NCBI RefSeq assembly: GCF_007827045.1
Contig: NZ_RPFW01000003.1
Span: 744,001-808,000 of the forward strand
Length of the DNA stretch: 64,000 bases
Source of the DNA: Trebonia kvetii
GTDB taxonomy: Bacteria > Actinomycetota > Actinomycetes > Streptosporangiales > Streptosporangiaceae
Direction: 5' to 3'
Positions 25,366 through 32,882 of the stretch are shown here, in pieces. The notes under the pieces were generated by a model. That model searched no databases and was not told the DNA's origin. It saw only the letters and a list, made by a program, of their open reading frames with translations. A program made the translations under genes and the position numbers. Within the stretch, counting starts at the first letter, position 1, and the number at the start of each line of letters is the position of its first letter.

Positions 25366-26251
25366 ACCGCAGCGTCCAGATGGTGTGCGGGGGAGTCTCC
25401 TCGTAGTCGTTCGGCCCGTAGCTGTCGTCCACCCGGTCCATGTCCGCCGCGAACTCCATCCGGCCGCCGCACGGTGCGTGGATGAACCGGAAGATGTTCG
25501 AACCGACCGTGTGCCTGCCGAGCCGCCGCGCCTCGTGCCAGCCCTTGTCGATCATGTCGTTGGCGCCGACGATCACCTCGTCGATCCGCGCCACCTCGAA
25601 GGCGCAGTGGTTGATCTGGTTCCGGTCGGGCCGGTGGCAGAGCAGCAGGGTGTGATGGTCGGTGTCACCAGGGGCCCGCATGAACACGCCGACCTTCGCG
25701 GGCCGGTCGGTGGGCACGAAGCCGAGCCGTTCCGTGTAGAACGCGACCGCCTCCTCCTTGCCCTCCTTCTTGATGTCGAGCGCCACGTGGCACAGCCGCA
25801 GCGGCTTGACCCTGCCGGGGTGCGCCAGCGGGTCGTTCCACCGGTTCACGTTGCCCGAGCGGTTGCTGCCGGGGAAGTTCGTCCGCCCCGTCACCGGCTG
25901 GCTCACCGCGAGCCCGACGCCGAACCCGGTCTCGTCGGTCGTGTGCGCCACCCCGTCCGCGTCGGTGTAGATCGACCGGTCGGACAGCAGGTTGGTCGCC
26001 AGCTTGTCCAGCGACTCCTGGCTGTCTCCTCCCCAGACGATCTCCCGCAGCGTCGGCCCGGACTGCACGGGCGGCGGCAGGCTCGGGTCATCGACGTCCC
26101 GCAGCTCGAGCACCTGGCCCGTCTGCGTCGCGAACCGCGCGCCATTCTCCCCGCCGTCCACCGGGTCAAGCCCGAAGTCGGTGAAGAAGCGAACGCACTC
26201 CTCGAGGTTCGGGACGCCGTAAACGACCCGTTCCACGCGCATGACCGTCAT
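25364..26251 (-). CDS. Two-domain VOC extradiol ring-cleavage dioxygenase
   Basis: A 295-residue type I extradiol dioxygenase of catechol/2,3-dihydroxybiphenyl 1,2-dioxygenase type. The N-terminal VOC module (about residues 1-110) is degenerate. The C-terminal module carries the Fe(II) ligands: His in RLCHVALDI, His in QINHCAFEV, Glu in GGRMEFAAD. It should open a catecholic ring as the entry step of this operon. ATG at 26251 has GGAG upstream. The stop codon is the start of the repeat's stem. The 110 bases before it (to the LysR gene) should hold the operon promoter; CTGCTAAGCAG at 26308-26318 is a dyad there. Confidence 0.88.
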   Translation of the reverse strand: MTVMRVERVVYGVPNLEECVRFFTDFGLDPVDGGENGARFATQTGQVLELRDVDDPSLPPPVQSGPTLREIVWGGDSQESLDKLATNLLSDRSIYTDADGVAHTTDETGFGVGLAVSQPVTGRTNFPGSNRSGNVNRWNDPLAHPGRVKPLRLCHVALDIKKEGKEEAVAFYTERLGFVPTDRPAKVGVFMRAPGDTDHHTLLLCHRPDRNQINHCAFEVARIDEVIVGANDMIDKGWHEARRLGRHTVGSNIFRFIHAPCGGRMEFAADMDRVDDSYGPNDYEETPPHTIWTLR

Positions 26252-26361
26252 TGCCTACGGCTCCTCAACTGCTATGAAAGGCTTGCTCGCTGGAAGCATA
26301 GATGCGCCTGCTAAGCAGCAACTGAAGCCTTTACTTGCAGGATCGGGACCCCTGCGCGGCC

Positions 26362-27306
26362 TCAGGCCGACTTGACCGCGGCGAGCTTGGCCTGCGGGGC
26401 CGCGGTGGCCTGAGGTGCCTGCTTGCGGAACCACTCGGACACGAAGTCGAGGAACAGCCGGACCCGCGCCGTGGTCTGGGTGCCGGGGGAGTGCAGCGCG
26501 TAAAGCGGCCGGTCAGGCACGTCGACGTCGGGAATGACGTTCACCAGCGTGCCGTCCGCGATCTCGTCGCTGACCAGCCGCATCGGCAGCAGCGCCACGC
26601 CGCGCCCGGCGATCGCCGCCTTGCGCAGCGTCAGGTAGCTATTGGACGAGTACACCGGCTCGCTGACCTTCAGGTGCACGTCGTGGCCGCCCTGGCTCAG
26701 GTGCCAGATCGGGTCGTTGGTGTTGGCCAGGCAGTCATGCTCGGACAGGTCGGTGATCTGCAGCGGCTGCCCCGCCCGGTGCAGGTAGGCGGGCGCGGCG
26801 CACAGCGCGAACTTCAGGTCCGCGATCTTCCGCAGCATCAGGTTGCAGTCGCGCACGTGCCTGGTGTGGAACGCCACGTCGAAGCCCTGGTCGAGGAACT
26901 CATACGAGCGCTCGGACATGCCGCCGACCTCGAACCTGATGTGGATCTTCGGGTACTTCACGGAGAACGCGACGATGGCGTCGCCCACGTCGTTGCTGCC
27001 GATCCACTTCGGGCTGATGATCGCCAGCTGCCCCTCGGCCTTGTCCCGCAGGCCGCGCAGCTGCGCCTCTTCCCTGTCGATCTCGTCGATGATCCGGGAG
27101 GCGAACTCGGCGTACCTGGAGCCGGCCTCGGTGAGGCTGATGGTCCGCGCGGTTCTGTTGACGAGGTGCACCCCGAGTGCCCGCTCGAGCTCGGCGACGT
27201 GCCTGGACACCAGGGACCCGGAGATGCCGAGCTGCCGCGCGGCCTGACTGAAGCTGCGGGACTTCGTCACGCCGACGAAGCTGCGCATGATCGTTAGCTG
27301 GTCCAT
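26362..27306 (-). CDS. LysR-family transcriptional regulator
   Basis: A 314-residue LTTR. The winged helix spans residues 1-60 (SFSQAARQLGISGSLVSRHV, TISLTEAGSRYAEFA), and the rest is the effector-binding domain (GQLAIISPKWIGS onward). It lies immediately upstream of, and in the same direction as, the meta-cleavage operon, whose regulator it probably is; an aromatic intermediate would be the coinducer. ATG at 27306 was chosen over a longer reading from 27459 because the HTH normally begins within ten residues of the start. Confidence 0.92.
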   Translation of the reverse strand: MDQLTIMRSFVGVTKSRSFSQAARQLGISGSLVSRHVAELERALGVHLVNRTARTISLTEAGSRYAEFASRIIDEIDREEAQLRGLRDKAEGQLAIISPKWIGSNDVGDAIVAFSVKYPKIHIRFEVGGMSERSYEFLDQGFDVAFHTRHVRDCNLMLRKIADLKFALCAAPAYLHRAGQPLQITDLSEHDCLANTNDPIWHLSQGGHDVHLKVSEPVYSSNSYLTLRKAAIAGRGVALLPMRLVSDEIADGTLVNVIPDVDVPDRPLYALHSPGTQTTARVRLFLDFVSEWFRKQAPQATAAPQAKLAAVKSA

Positions 27307-27602
27307 CTCACCGTCCCCTGTGGGGTGTCGTCGTCGTTGGGCAGGCCACAGGTATCGTCCCGATTCTGTCGGTCGCGTCAGGCTATCGGGAGCCCCTGGC
27401 GCGCAACCTAATGATTCACACAGTCCGTAAAGCTTCCGGCAAACCCGGCCAGAACTCACTTTACACGCCGTAACGTTCCACGTCGCGGCTGCTCAGCGGC
27501 GTGATCCGGGGCCCACGGGAGCCAGCGATCGATCCGGATGGCATGATGTGGCGCTGATACGGCGCCAGTAAGGCACGCGGGAAATAGACGAGGTGCGACC
27601 CG

Positions 27603-27734
27603 ATGGCCGGCTTGTCAGATGACGTTCCGCCAGTGGCCTCAGCCGGCGAAGTGCGACGGCGCAAGTGGCCGCTCGCCGCGCTCCTTGCCTCTCATCGCGC
27701 GGGAGCCGCGCCGTCCGCCCCGGTGAACTGCTAG
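27603..27734 (+). pseudogene. Possible remnant of an MFS transporter N-terminus
   Basis: The 27307-28038 gap (about 730 bases) has no intact gene. A 43-codon frame from ATG 27603 (GAGGTG upstream) reads MAGLSDDVPPVASAGEV and then RRRKWPLAALLA, which resembles the cytosolic start and first helix of MFS exporters, before hitting a stop. Nothing downstream continues the family convincingly in any frame. Low confidence. Confidence 0.3.
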
Positions 27735-27978
27735 ACATCACCGTCCACGCGATGGACACGACGACTGCCCGCTTCTATTCGGTGGCCGTGATCAGCCTGA
27801 GTCTGAACCGCCATGGACTGCGCTGCCCGATGCTTGGCCAGTCGTGGTTTGACAGCATTCCGGCGTGCTGACGCGCGGACGGCAGTGAGGCCGCTCCACC
27901 CATTGTCCTGGCCATGTCCACCCTTGTTCCGTCGGCCCTTGACGCTGGCTCGGCCGCGGGAATAACCTCTGCACGAGT

Positions 27979-28006
27979 AATCAATAGGAAAGTTTCTTAT
28001 TTGATT
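27979..28006. promoter_or_regulatory. AT-rich dyad upstream of the chitinase gene
   Basis: Imperfect 28-bp inverted repeat with AATCAA/TTGATT outer arms and GAAAGTTTC at its centre, 33 bases before the chitinase start. The core GAAA-S-TTTC resembles LacI-family operators reported in front of actinobacterial polysaccharidase genes. Candidate operator or promoter; not proven. Confidence 0.45.
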
Positions 28007-28038
28007 GCTCTCCGCGCCTAGCCGAAGGGATCCGCACG

Positions 28039-29091
28039 TTGAGACGACCCCTCTCCGTTTGCCTCGCTTCACTGACCGCCGCTGCCGCCGTGGCAGGCGT
28101 GGCGGCCACCGCGCCCGCCCGCGCGGATGTCCGCTCCGCCCTTCCCCCGCATGTGTACGCGCCTTACTTCGAGTCCTGGGACAGCGCCGACGGCAGTCTT
28201 GCCCAGCTGTCCGCCGCCTCCGGCGCTAAGTACTTGTCCCTGGCCTTCCTGCAGACCGACCAGCCCGGTTCGTGCAATGCCTACTGGAACGGGAGCGCCG
28301 CCACGCCGATCTCCGCCACCGCGGCGGGGAGTTTCGGCGCCGATATCGCGGCCGTGCAGGCGGCGGGCGGCAACGTGATCCCGTCCTTCGGCGGGTACAC
28401 CGCCGACACCACCGGCACCGAGCTCGCCGACAGCTGCACCAGCGTCGACGCGATCGCTAAGGTGTACGAGTCCCTCATCACCACCTACCACGTGCCGCGC
28501 ATCGACCTGGACATCGAGCAGAACTCGCTGTCCGACACGGCAGCTATCCAGCGCCGCAACCAGGCCATCGCGGAAACCGAGGCCTGGGCCGCGCAGCACG
28601 GCAAGCACATCCAGTTCTCCTACACGCTGCCGACGTTCGCCACTGGCCTGCCGTCGGCCGAGCTCGGCGTGCTGCAGGACGCAGTAGCGGAGGGCGCGAA
28701 GATCTCCACGGTCAACATCATGACCTTCGACTACTTGTACGGCACGCAGCAGAACATGCTGACCGACGCCGAGAGCGCCGCCACCGCGCTGCACGGCCAG
28801 CTGGCCAGCCTGTATCCCGGCCTGTCGTCGCGCGCGCTGTGGCGGATGATCGGCGTCACCCAGATGCAGGGCATCGACGACTTCGGCACCGAGGAGACCT
28901 TCACCACCGCGCAGGCGCCGGCGTTCGCGATCTGGGCCGCGATCCACGGCCTCGGCGAGATCTCGGTGTGGGCGCTGCAGCGCGACAACGGCAACTGCCC
29001 CGGCACGAAGGGCGCGGGCAGCTGCTCCGGCGTCGCCCAGCCCGACTGGTTCTACAGCCACGTGTTCGAGCCGTTCAGCTATCTTCCCTAG
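28039..29091 (+). CDS. Secreted GH18 chitinase
   Basis: A 350-residue secreted glycoside hydrolase family 18 enzyme without a carbohydrate-binding module. Signal peptide to about ARA (residue 29), then a TIM barrel opening HVYAPYFESWD. The catalytic D-x-D-x-E motif is seen as RIDLDIEQ (about residue 155). Later strands QFSYTLPTFATGL, STVNIMTFDYLYG and ISVWALQRDNG (the barrel-end Trp) match single-domain chitinases of actinomycetes. TTG at 28039 has GAAGGG nine bases upstream. A long hairpin terminates it. Confidence 0.9.
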   Translation: MRRPLSVCLASLTAAAAVAGVAATAPARADVRSALPPHVYAPYFESWDSADGSLAQLSAASGAKYLSLAFLQTDQPGSCNAYWNGSAATPISATAAGSFGADIAAVQAAGGNVIPSFGGYTADTTGTELADSCTSVDAIAKVYESLITTYHVPRIDLDIEQNSLSDTAAIQRRNQAIAETEAWAAQHGKHIQFSYTLPTFATGLPSAELGVLQDAVAEGAKISTVNIMTFDYLYGTQQNMLTDAESAATALHGQLASLYPGLSSRALWRMIGVTQMQGIDDFGTEETFTTAQAPAFAIWAAIHGLGEISVWALQRDNGNCPGTKGAGSCSGVAQPDWFYSHVFEPFSYLP

Positions 29092-29124
29092 GCTCCGCCG
29101 GCGACGACGCACGCTAGCGGAAAA

Positions 29125-29176
29125 GAAGAGCAGCCCCTGGCCGGTACGTCCCACCCCCGGCCAGGGGCAGCTCTTC
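29125..29176 (+). terminator. Terminator after the chitinase gene
   Basis: 20-bp stem with one mismatch (arms 29125-29144 and 29157-29176), 12-nt loop, followed by GCCTTTAAT. It insulates the chitinase gene from the exporter operon. Confidence 0.85.
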
Positions 29177-29183
29177 GCCTTTA

Positions 29184-29215
29184 ATGTTAGCTGCTAACAT
29201 GTTAGCGACTAACAT
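29184..29215. promoter_or_regulatory. Double palindromic operator of the MFS/TetR pair
   Basis: Two overlapping 17-bp palindromes, ATGTTAGC-T-GCTAACAT (29184-29200) and ATGTTAG-CGA-CTAACAT (29199-29215), directly before AGGAGG and the exporter ATG at 29228. The tandem arrangement fits two regulator dimers on adjacent faces of DNA, as in QacR- or TetR-type sites. The TetR gene downstream is the obvious ligand. Confidence 0.8.
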
Positions 29216-29227
29216 TAGGAGGCTGGC

Positions 29228-30790
29228 ATGCGGGCGAGACGATGGTGGATGCTGGGTGTCACGTGCCTTTCCGTGATCGTCGTGAACCTGGACCTGACGA
29301 TCTTGAACATCGCGCTGCCGGCTATCTCGGCGGCGCTGCACGCGGGCACCGCGGACCTGCAATGGCTGGTGGACGCCTACTCGCTCGTCTTCGCCTGCGT
29401 CATGGTGCCCGCCGGGATCGCCGGTGACCGGCTCGGCCGCAAGCGGCTGCTGCTTGCCGGTCTCGTGGTGTTCCTCGCGGCGTCGCTGTGCTGCGCGCTG
29501 TCGATGTCCGCGGGCGAGCTCATCGCCGCGCGGGCGCTGATGGGGCTGGGCGCGGGGATCGTGTTCCCGCTGTCGCTCGCGGTCGTCTCCGCCGCGTTCG
29601 GTGATGACGACCGTCCCGCGGCCATCGGCATCCTCACCGCGGCGATCGCGCTCGCCCTGCCGCTCGGGCCGGTGCTCGGCGGGCTGCTGCTGCGGCACTT
29701 CTCGTGGCACGCGGTCTTCTGGATCAACGTGCCCGCCGTCTGCGTGACCCTGGCGGCCGGCGCGGTCCTGATGCCCGAGTCACGCAACCCGGCCGCGGCG
29801 CCGCTCGACGTCGTCGGCGCGCTGCTGGCCCCGGCCGCGGTCACCTGCCTGGTCTGGGGCTTCATCAACGGCCCGGAGCACGGCTGGACGGCGGCGTCCA
29901 CCTGGCTGCTGCTCGCCGGTTCCGCGGTGCTGCTCGCCGCCTTCCTGGCCCGTGAGCGCCGCGCCGCGCATCCGGTCATCGACCCGGCGATGTTCGCCGA
30001 CAGGCGGTTCACCTGGGGCACGGTCGCCACCGTCGCCGTGTCGGTGGCCCTGTACGGGATCCTGTTCACCGCGCCCCAGTACCTGCAGAGCGTGCTCGGC
30101 GAGGACCCGGTCGGCGCGGCGCTGCGGCTGCTGCCGTTGATGGGCGGCCTGCTCGCCGGGGGCGGCGCGGCCAGCCCGGTCGCGCGGGCATGGGGTACCA
30201 GGCTGACCGTCGCCGCCGGGCTGACGGTGCTGGCGGCCGGGCTTGCCGTGCTCAGCCAGGTCGGCCTGGGTACTGGCTACGGCACCGTGGCGGCCGGGCT
30301 GGCCCTGTGCGGGCTCGGCACCGGCGCGTCCATCGGTGCCGCGATGAACACGGTCATGGCCGCGGCCGGGGGCGACGAGGCGGGCATCGGCGCCTCGGTG
30401 AACAGCGCGCTGCGCAACGCCGGCGGGGCGGTCACGGTCGCGGTGCTCGGCAGCGTGCTGTCCGCGGCCTACGCCCGCGACCTGGGGCCCGCCCTCGCCG
30501 CGCTGCCCGCGGCGGATGCCGCCGCCGCGCGGGCCTCCGTCACCCAGGCGGTGCAGGTGGCCGGCCGCCTGCCAGCCAGCGGCTCCGCCCTGCGGGCCGC
30601 CGCGGGAACGGCGTTCCTGCACGGCATGAGCATCGTCATGCTGATCTGCGCGGCGGTTGCGGCCGCCGCCGTCCTTACCAGCCTGCGCTACCTCCCCGGC
30701 CGCACGGCCCCGGGGAGCACGGCCCCTGGCGCCACGGCCACCGCACAGGGCCCCGCCGGCGCGGCGCCGGGCACCGGTGCGCGACGATAA
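29228..30790 (+). CDS. MFS multidrug exporter (DHA2 family, 14 TM)
   Basis: A 520-residue EmrB/QacA-type drug:H+ antiporter with about fourteen helices. TM1 carries NLDLTILNIALPAI, motif A appears as AGDRLGRKRLLLAG, and motif C as ALPLGPVLGG. ATG at 29228 sits seven bases after AGGAGG, which abuts the double operator. The TetR gene follows after five bases, forming a regulator-exporter operon. Substrate unknown; inducers are probably cationic or aromatic compounds. Confidence 0.93.
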   Translation: MRARRWWMLGVTCLSVIVVNLDLTILNIALPAISAALHAGTADLQWLVDAYSLVFACVMVPAGIAGDRLGRKRLLLAGLVVFLAASLCCALSMSAGELIAARALMGLGAGIVFPLSLAVVSAAFGDDDRPAAIGILTAAIALALPLGPVLGGLLLRHFSWHAVFWINVPAVCVTLAAGAVLMPESRNPAAAPLDVVGALLAPAAVTCLVWGFINGPEHGWTAASTWLLLAGSAVLLAAFLARERRAAHPVIDPAMFADRRFTWGTVATVAVSVALYGILFTAPQYLQSVLGEDPVGAALRLLPLMGGLLAGGGAASPVARAWGTRLTVAAGLTVLAAGLAVLSQVGLGTGYGTVAAGLALCGLGTGASIGAAMNTVMAAAGGDEAGIGASVNSALRNAGGAVTVAVLGSVLSAAYARDLGPALAALPAADAAAARASVTQAVQVAGRLPASGSALRAAAGTAFLHGMSIVMLICAAVAAAAVLTSLRYLPGRTAPGSTAPGATATAQGPAGAAPGTGARR

Positions 30791-30795
30791 CCCGT

Positions 30796-31383
30796 GTGAC
30801 AGAACCAGGGCCGGACTGGCGGCAGCGCAAGAAGACCGCCACCCGCGGCCGTATCCGCGCCAGCGCGCTGCGGCTGTTCCGCGAGCAGGGGTACGACGCC
30901 ACCACCGTCGAACAGATCGCCGCCGCGGCAGGGGTGTCGCACATGACGTTCTTCCGGTACTTCCCCGCCAAGGAGGACGTGGCCCTGTCCGACGATTACG
31001 ACCCCCTGATCGCCAGCGCTATCGGCCAGACCCCGGACACCTGGCCAGTCATCCGCCGGATCCGCACGGTACTGGTTGAGGGGCTCAGGCTGATCCACGA
31101 CACCGACCGCGACACCCTGTTCGACCAGATCAAGCTCATCGTCGCCACCCCCGCGCTCCGCGACCGCCTGTGGGCGGACCAGATCGCCACGCAGCGGCTC
31201 ATCCTGCAGGCTCTCGGGGCAGGCGAGGACGACCCGCGCCGTGGCTTCGAGACCCGGGTCACGGTGGCGGCCTGCCTGGCCGCGGCGACCACCGCCATCC
31301 TCGTGTGGGTCGAAACCGGCGGAACCGCGGAGCTGCCGGACCTGGTCGAGCAGGCCTTCGACACCCTCGCCCGCGCGCGATAG
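30796..31383 (+). CDS. TetR-family transcriptional repressor
   Basis: A 195-residue TetR/AcrR regulator. The N-terminal HTH lies at about residues 12-60 (RIRASALRLFREQGYDATTV, AAGVSHMTFFRYFPAKED). The C-terminal helical domain is ligand-binding and unassigned. GTG at 30796 lies five bases past the exporter stop, so the two are co-transcribed. It probably represses its own operon through the palindromes at 29184-29215. Confidence 0.92.
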   Translation: MTEPGPDWRQRKKTATRGRIRASALRLFREQGYDATTVEQIAAAAGVSHMTFFRYFPAKEDVALSDDYDPLIASAIGQTPDTWPVIRRIRTVLVEGLRLIHDTDRDTLFDQIKLIVATPALRDRLWADQIATQRLILQALGAGEDDPRRGFETRVTVAACLAAATTAILVWVETGGTAELPDLVEQAFDTLARAR

Positions 31384-31505
31384 CCCGTCACGTGCTCATC
31401 GTGTGACCCCAACGCAGGTGATGGGGGCATCTAGGGCTCGTCGGCTCATCTCCTCAGCTGGCGAGGTTTCCGGAGGCGGGCGATGGCCGGCAGGCATGCG
31501 TGATG

Positions 31506-31685
31506 TCATTGCAGGAGTTGGTTGATGTGGAAGCTGCTGTTGAGGAAGCCGAATTGCCGCATGACGTCGGCGACTCGCTGCAGGCGGACCGGGGCGACGC
31601 CGAGCGGGTAGTTGCAGAGTGACATGATGGCGGCGGTGCGGCGTTCGACGTGTCCCTGGCCTTTGGGAAGTGTCACGTAGGCGGT
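31506..31685 (-). pseudogene. C-terminal remnant of an NMT1/SsuA-type binding protein (copy A)
   Basis: About 60 codons align with the end of the intact binding protein encoded at 49499-50593. The matching parts are NYPLGVAPVRLQRVADVMRQF here against VYPLGVDAVRLQRVADVMQQF there; LPKGQGHVERRTAAIM and the closing LLQ/LLG also agree. The N-terminal five-sixths is missing: upstream on this strand comes only a terminator hairpin. The 31384-31787 gap otherwise holds nothing recognisable. Confidence 0.8.
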
Positions 31686-31727
31686 CCTTGGTGACCCCGC
31701 GTGAGTTCTCAGGAATGAAGCTGAAAT

Positions 31728-31771
31728 GCAGACTGCCATCCGGTCGTTTCTGTTTCCGGATGGCAGTCTGC
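31728..31771 (-). terminator. Terminator of the Ldh/ThDP-enzyme operon
   Basis: Perfect 16-bp stem (arms 31728-31743 and 31756-31771) with a 12-nt loop, 17 bases past the stop of the Ldh-family gene. Confidence 0.85.
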
Positions 31772-31787
31772 GGTGGCTCGAACCCTG

Positions 31788-32870
31788 CTACCCGCCGAAC
31801 GGCGCGGGAACGGGGACGTCGAGGCCGGTGGCGATCTCGGTCAGCTCGCGCCAGACCTTGGGGCCGAGGGGGATGCCGGCGGCGGCGCGCTCGGCGTGGC
31901 TGCGCCTGCCGCGCTCGCCGGGTACGAGGATCTCGGCGGTGCCGTCGGCGGCGGGCAGCGACTTGATGGCGTCGACCGTGTCGTCGATGGTGGCGGTGAA
32001 CTCATCGAGCGGGAGGAACGCGGCGATGTCGACAGCGAGCAGGAACGCGTTCTGCCGGTGCCGCCTGCCTTCCTTGCTGCCCGAGTGGTAGGCGGGGATG
32101 ATCGGGTTGGCGGCGAGGCCGCTTGCCAGCATCTCGAACACTAGTGACATGCCGGCGCCCTTGGCGCCGCCGACCGGGGTGGGCACCTTGGCGAGTGCCG
32201 GGTCGGTGGTGGGCTCGCCGTCGGCGGTGAGGGCGACGCCGGGCGGCAGTTCCTTGCCAGCCGCCTTGAGCTGCGCGATCCGGCCGAGTGCCATGACGGC
32301 GGTGGCCATGTCGAGCAGCACGAGTTCGTGCTTGCCGGCCGGCACGGCGACCGAGAGGGGACTGGTCGCGACGGCGGCGCCCTTGGCGCCGGCGTAGGCC
32401 ATGTTCGGCACGCCTGCCACGACGCCGATCGCGGCGTACCCGGCCTGGGCGATCTTGCTCGTGTAGTAGCCGATGGCGCCGGTGTGCACGGTGCCGCGGA
32501 CCGAGGCCCAGCCGATGCCCGCCTCGCGGGCGCAGGCGATTGCCTCGTCGGCGGCGCGGGTGAGCGCGACCGGGCCGGGCGCGGCGTGCGCGTCGACGAT
32601 GGCGATCGCGGAGCGGGGCCGCTCGACGGTGACGGCGGCGTCGGCGACCGACTCGCCCTTGTCGAACAGTTCGGTGTACCGAGGGACGCGGGACACGCCG
32701 TGTGAGTCGATGCCGCGCAGGTTGGCCCACACCAGCGCGTCCGCGACGGTGGCGGCGTCGGCGTCGCTCGCGCCGCGCGCGGTGAAGATCCCGGCGACGA
32801 GCGCCTTCAGGTCGCCGGCGGCGACGAGTACCTTGGCGGGCTTGGCGGGTGCCTGGGTTTCACTGGACAT
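31788..32870 (-). CDS. Malate/L-lactate dehydrogenase-family (Ldh_2) oxidoreductase
   Basis: A 360-residue NAD(P)-dependent 2-hydroxyacid (or imine) oxidoreductase of the Ldh_2 family, which includes malate, ureidoglycolate and sulfolactate dehydrogenases. Landmarks: LRGIDSHGVSRVPRYTE with the catalytic His near residue 57, VRGTVHTGAIGYYTSKIAQ, and GGAKGAGMSLVFEMLASGL. Next to a ThDP-dependent decarboxylase it plausibly makes the 2-oxoacid that enzyme uses. ATG at 32870 has AGGAGCG upstream; the spacing to the ThDP gene is 12 bases. Confidence 0.9.
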   Translation of the reverse strand: MSSETQAPAKPAKVLVAAGDLKALVAGIFTARGASDADAATVADALVWANLRGIDSHGVSRVPRYTELFDKGESVADAAVTVERPRSAIAIVDAHAAPGPVALTRAADEAIACAREAGIGWASVRGTVHTGAIGYYTSKIAQAGYAAIGVVAGVPNMAYAGAKGAAVATSPLSVAVPAGKHELVLLDMATAVMALGRIAQLKAAGKELPPGVALTADGEPTTDPALAKVPTPVGGAKGAGMSLVFEMLASGLAANPIIPAYHSGSKEGRRHRQNAFLLAVDIAAFLPLDEFTATIDDTVDAIKSLPAADGTAEILVPGERGRRSHAERAAAGIPLGPKVWRELTEIATGLDVPVPAPFGG

Positions 32871-32882
32871 GGGTGTTCGCTC

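Noticed and set aside
27731-28072. Minus-strand frame across the chitinase promoter
   Set aside because: No motif, no ribosome site, and it overlaps the AT-rich dyad and chitinase start.
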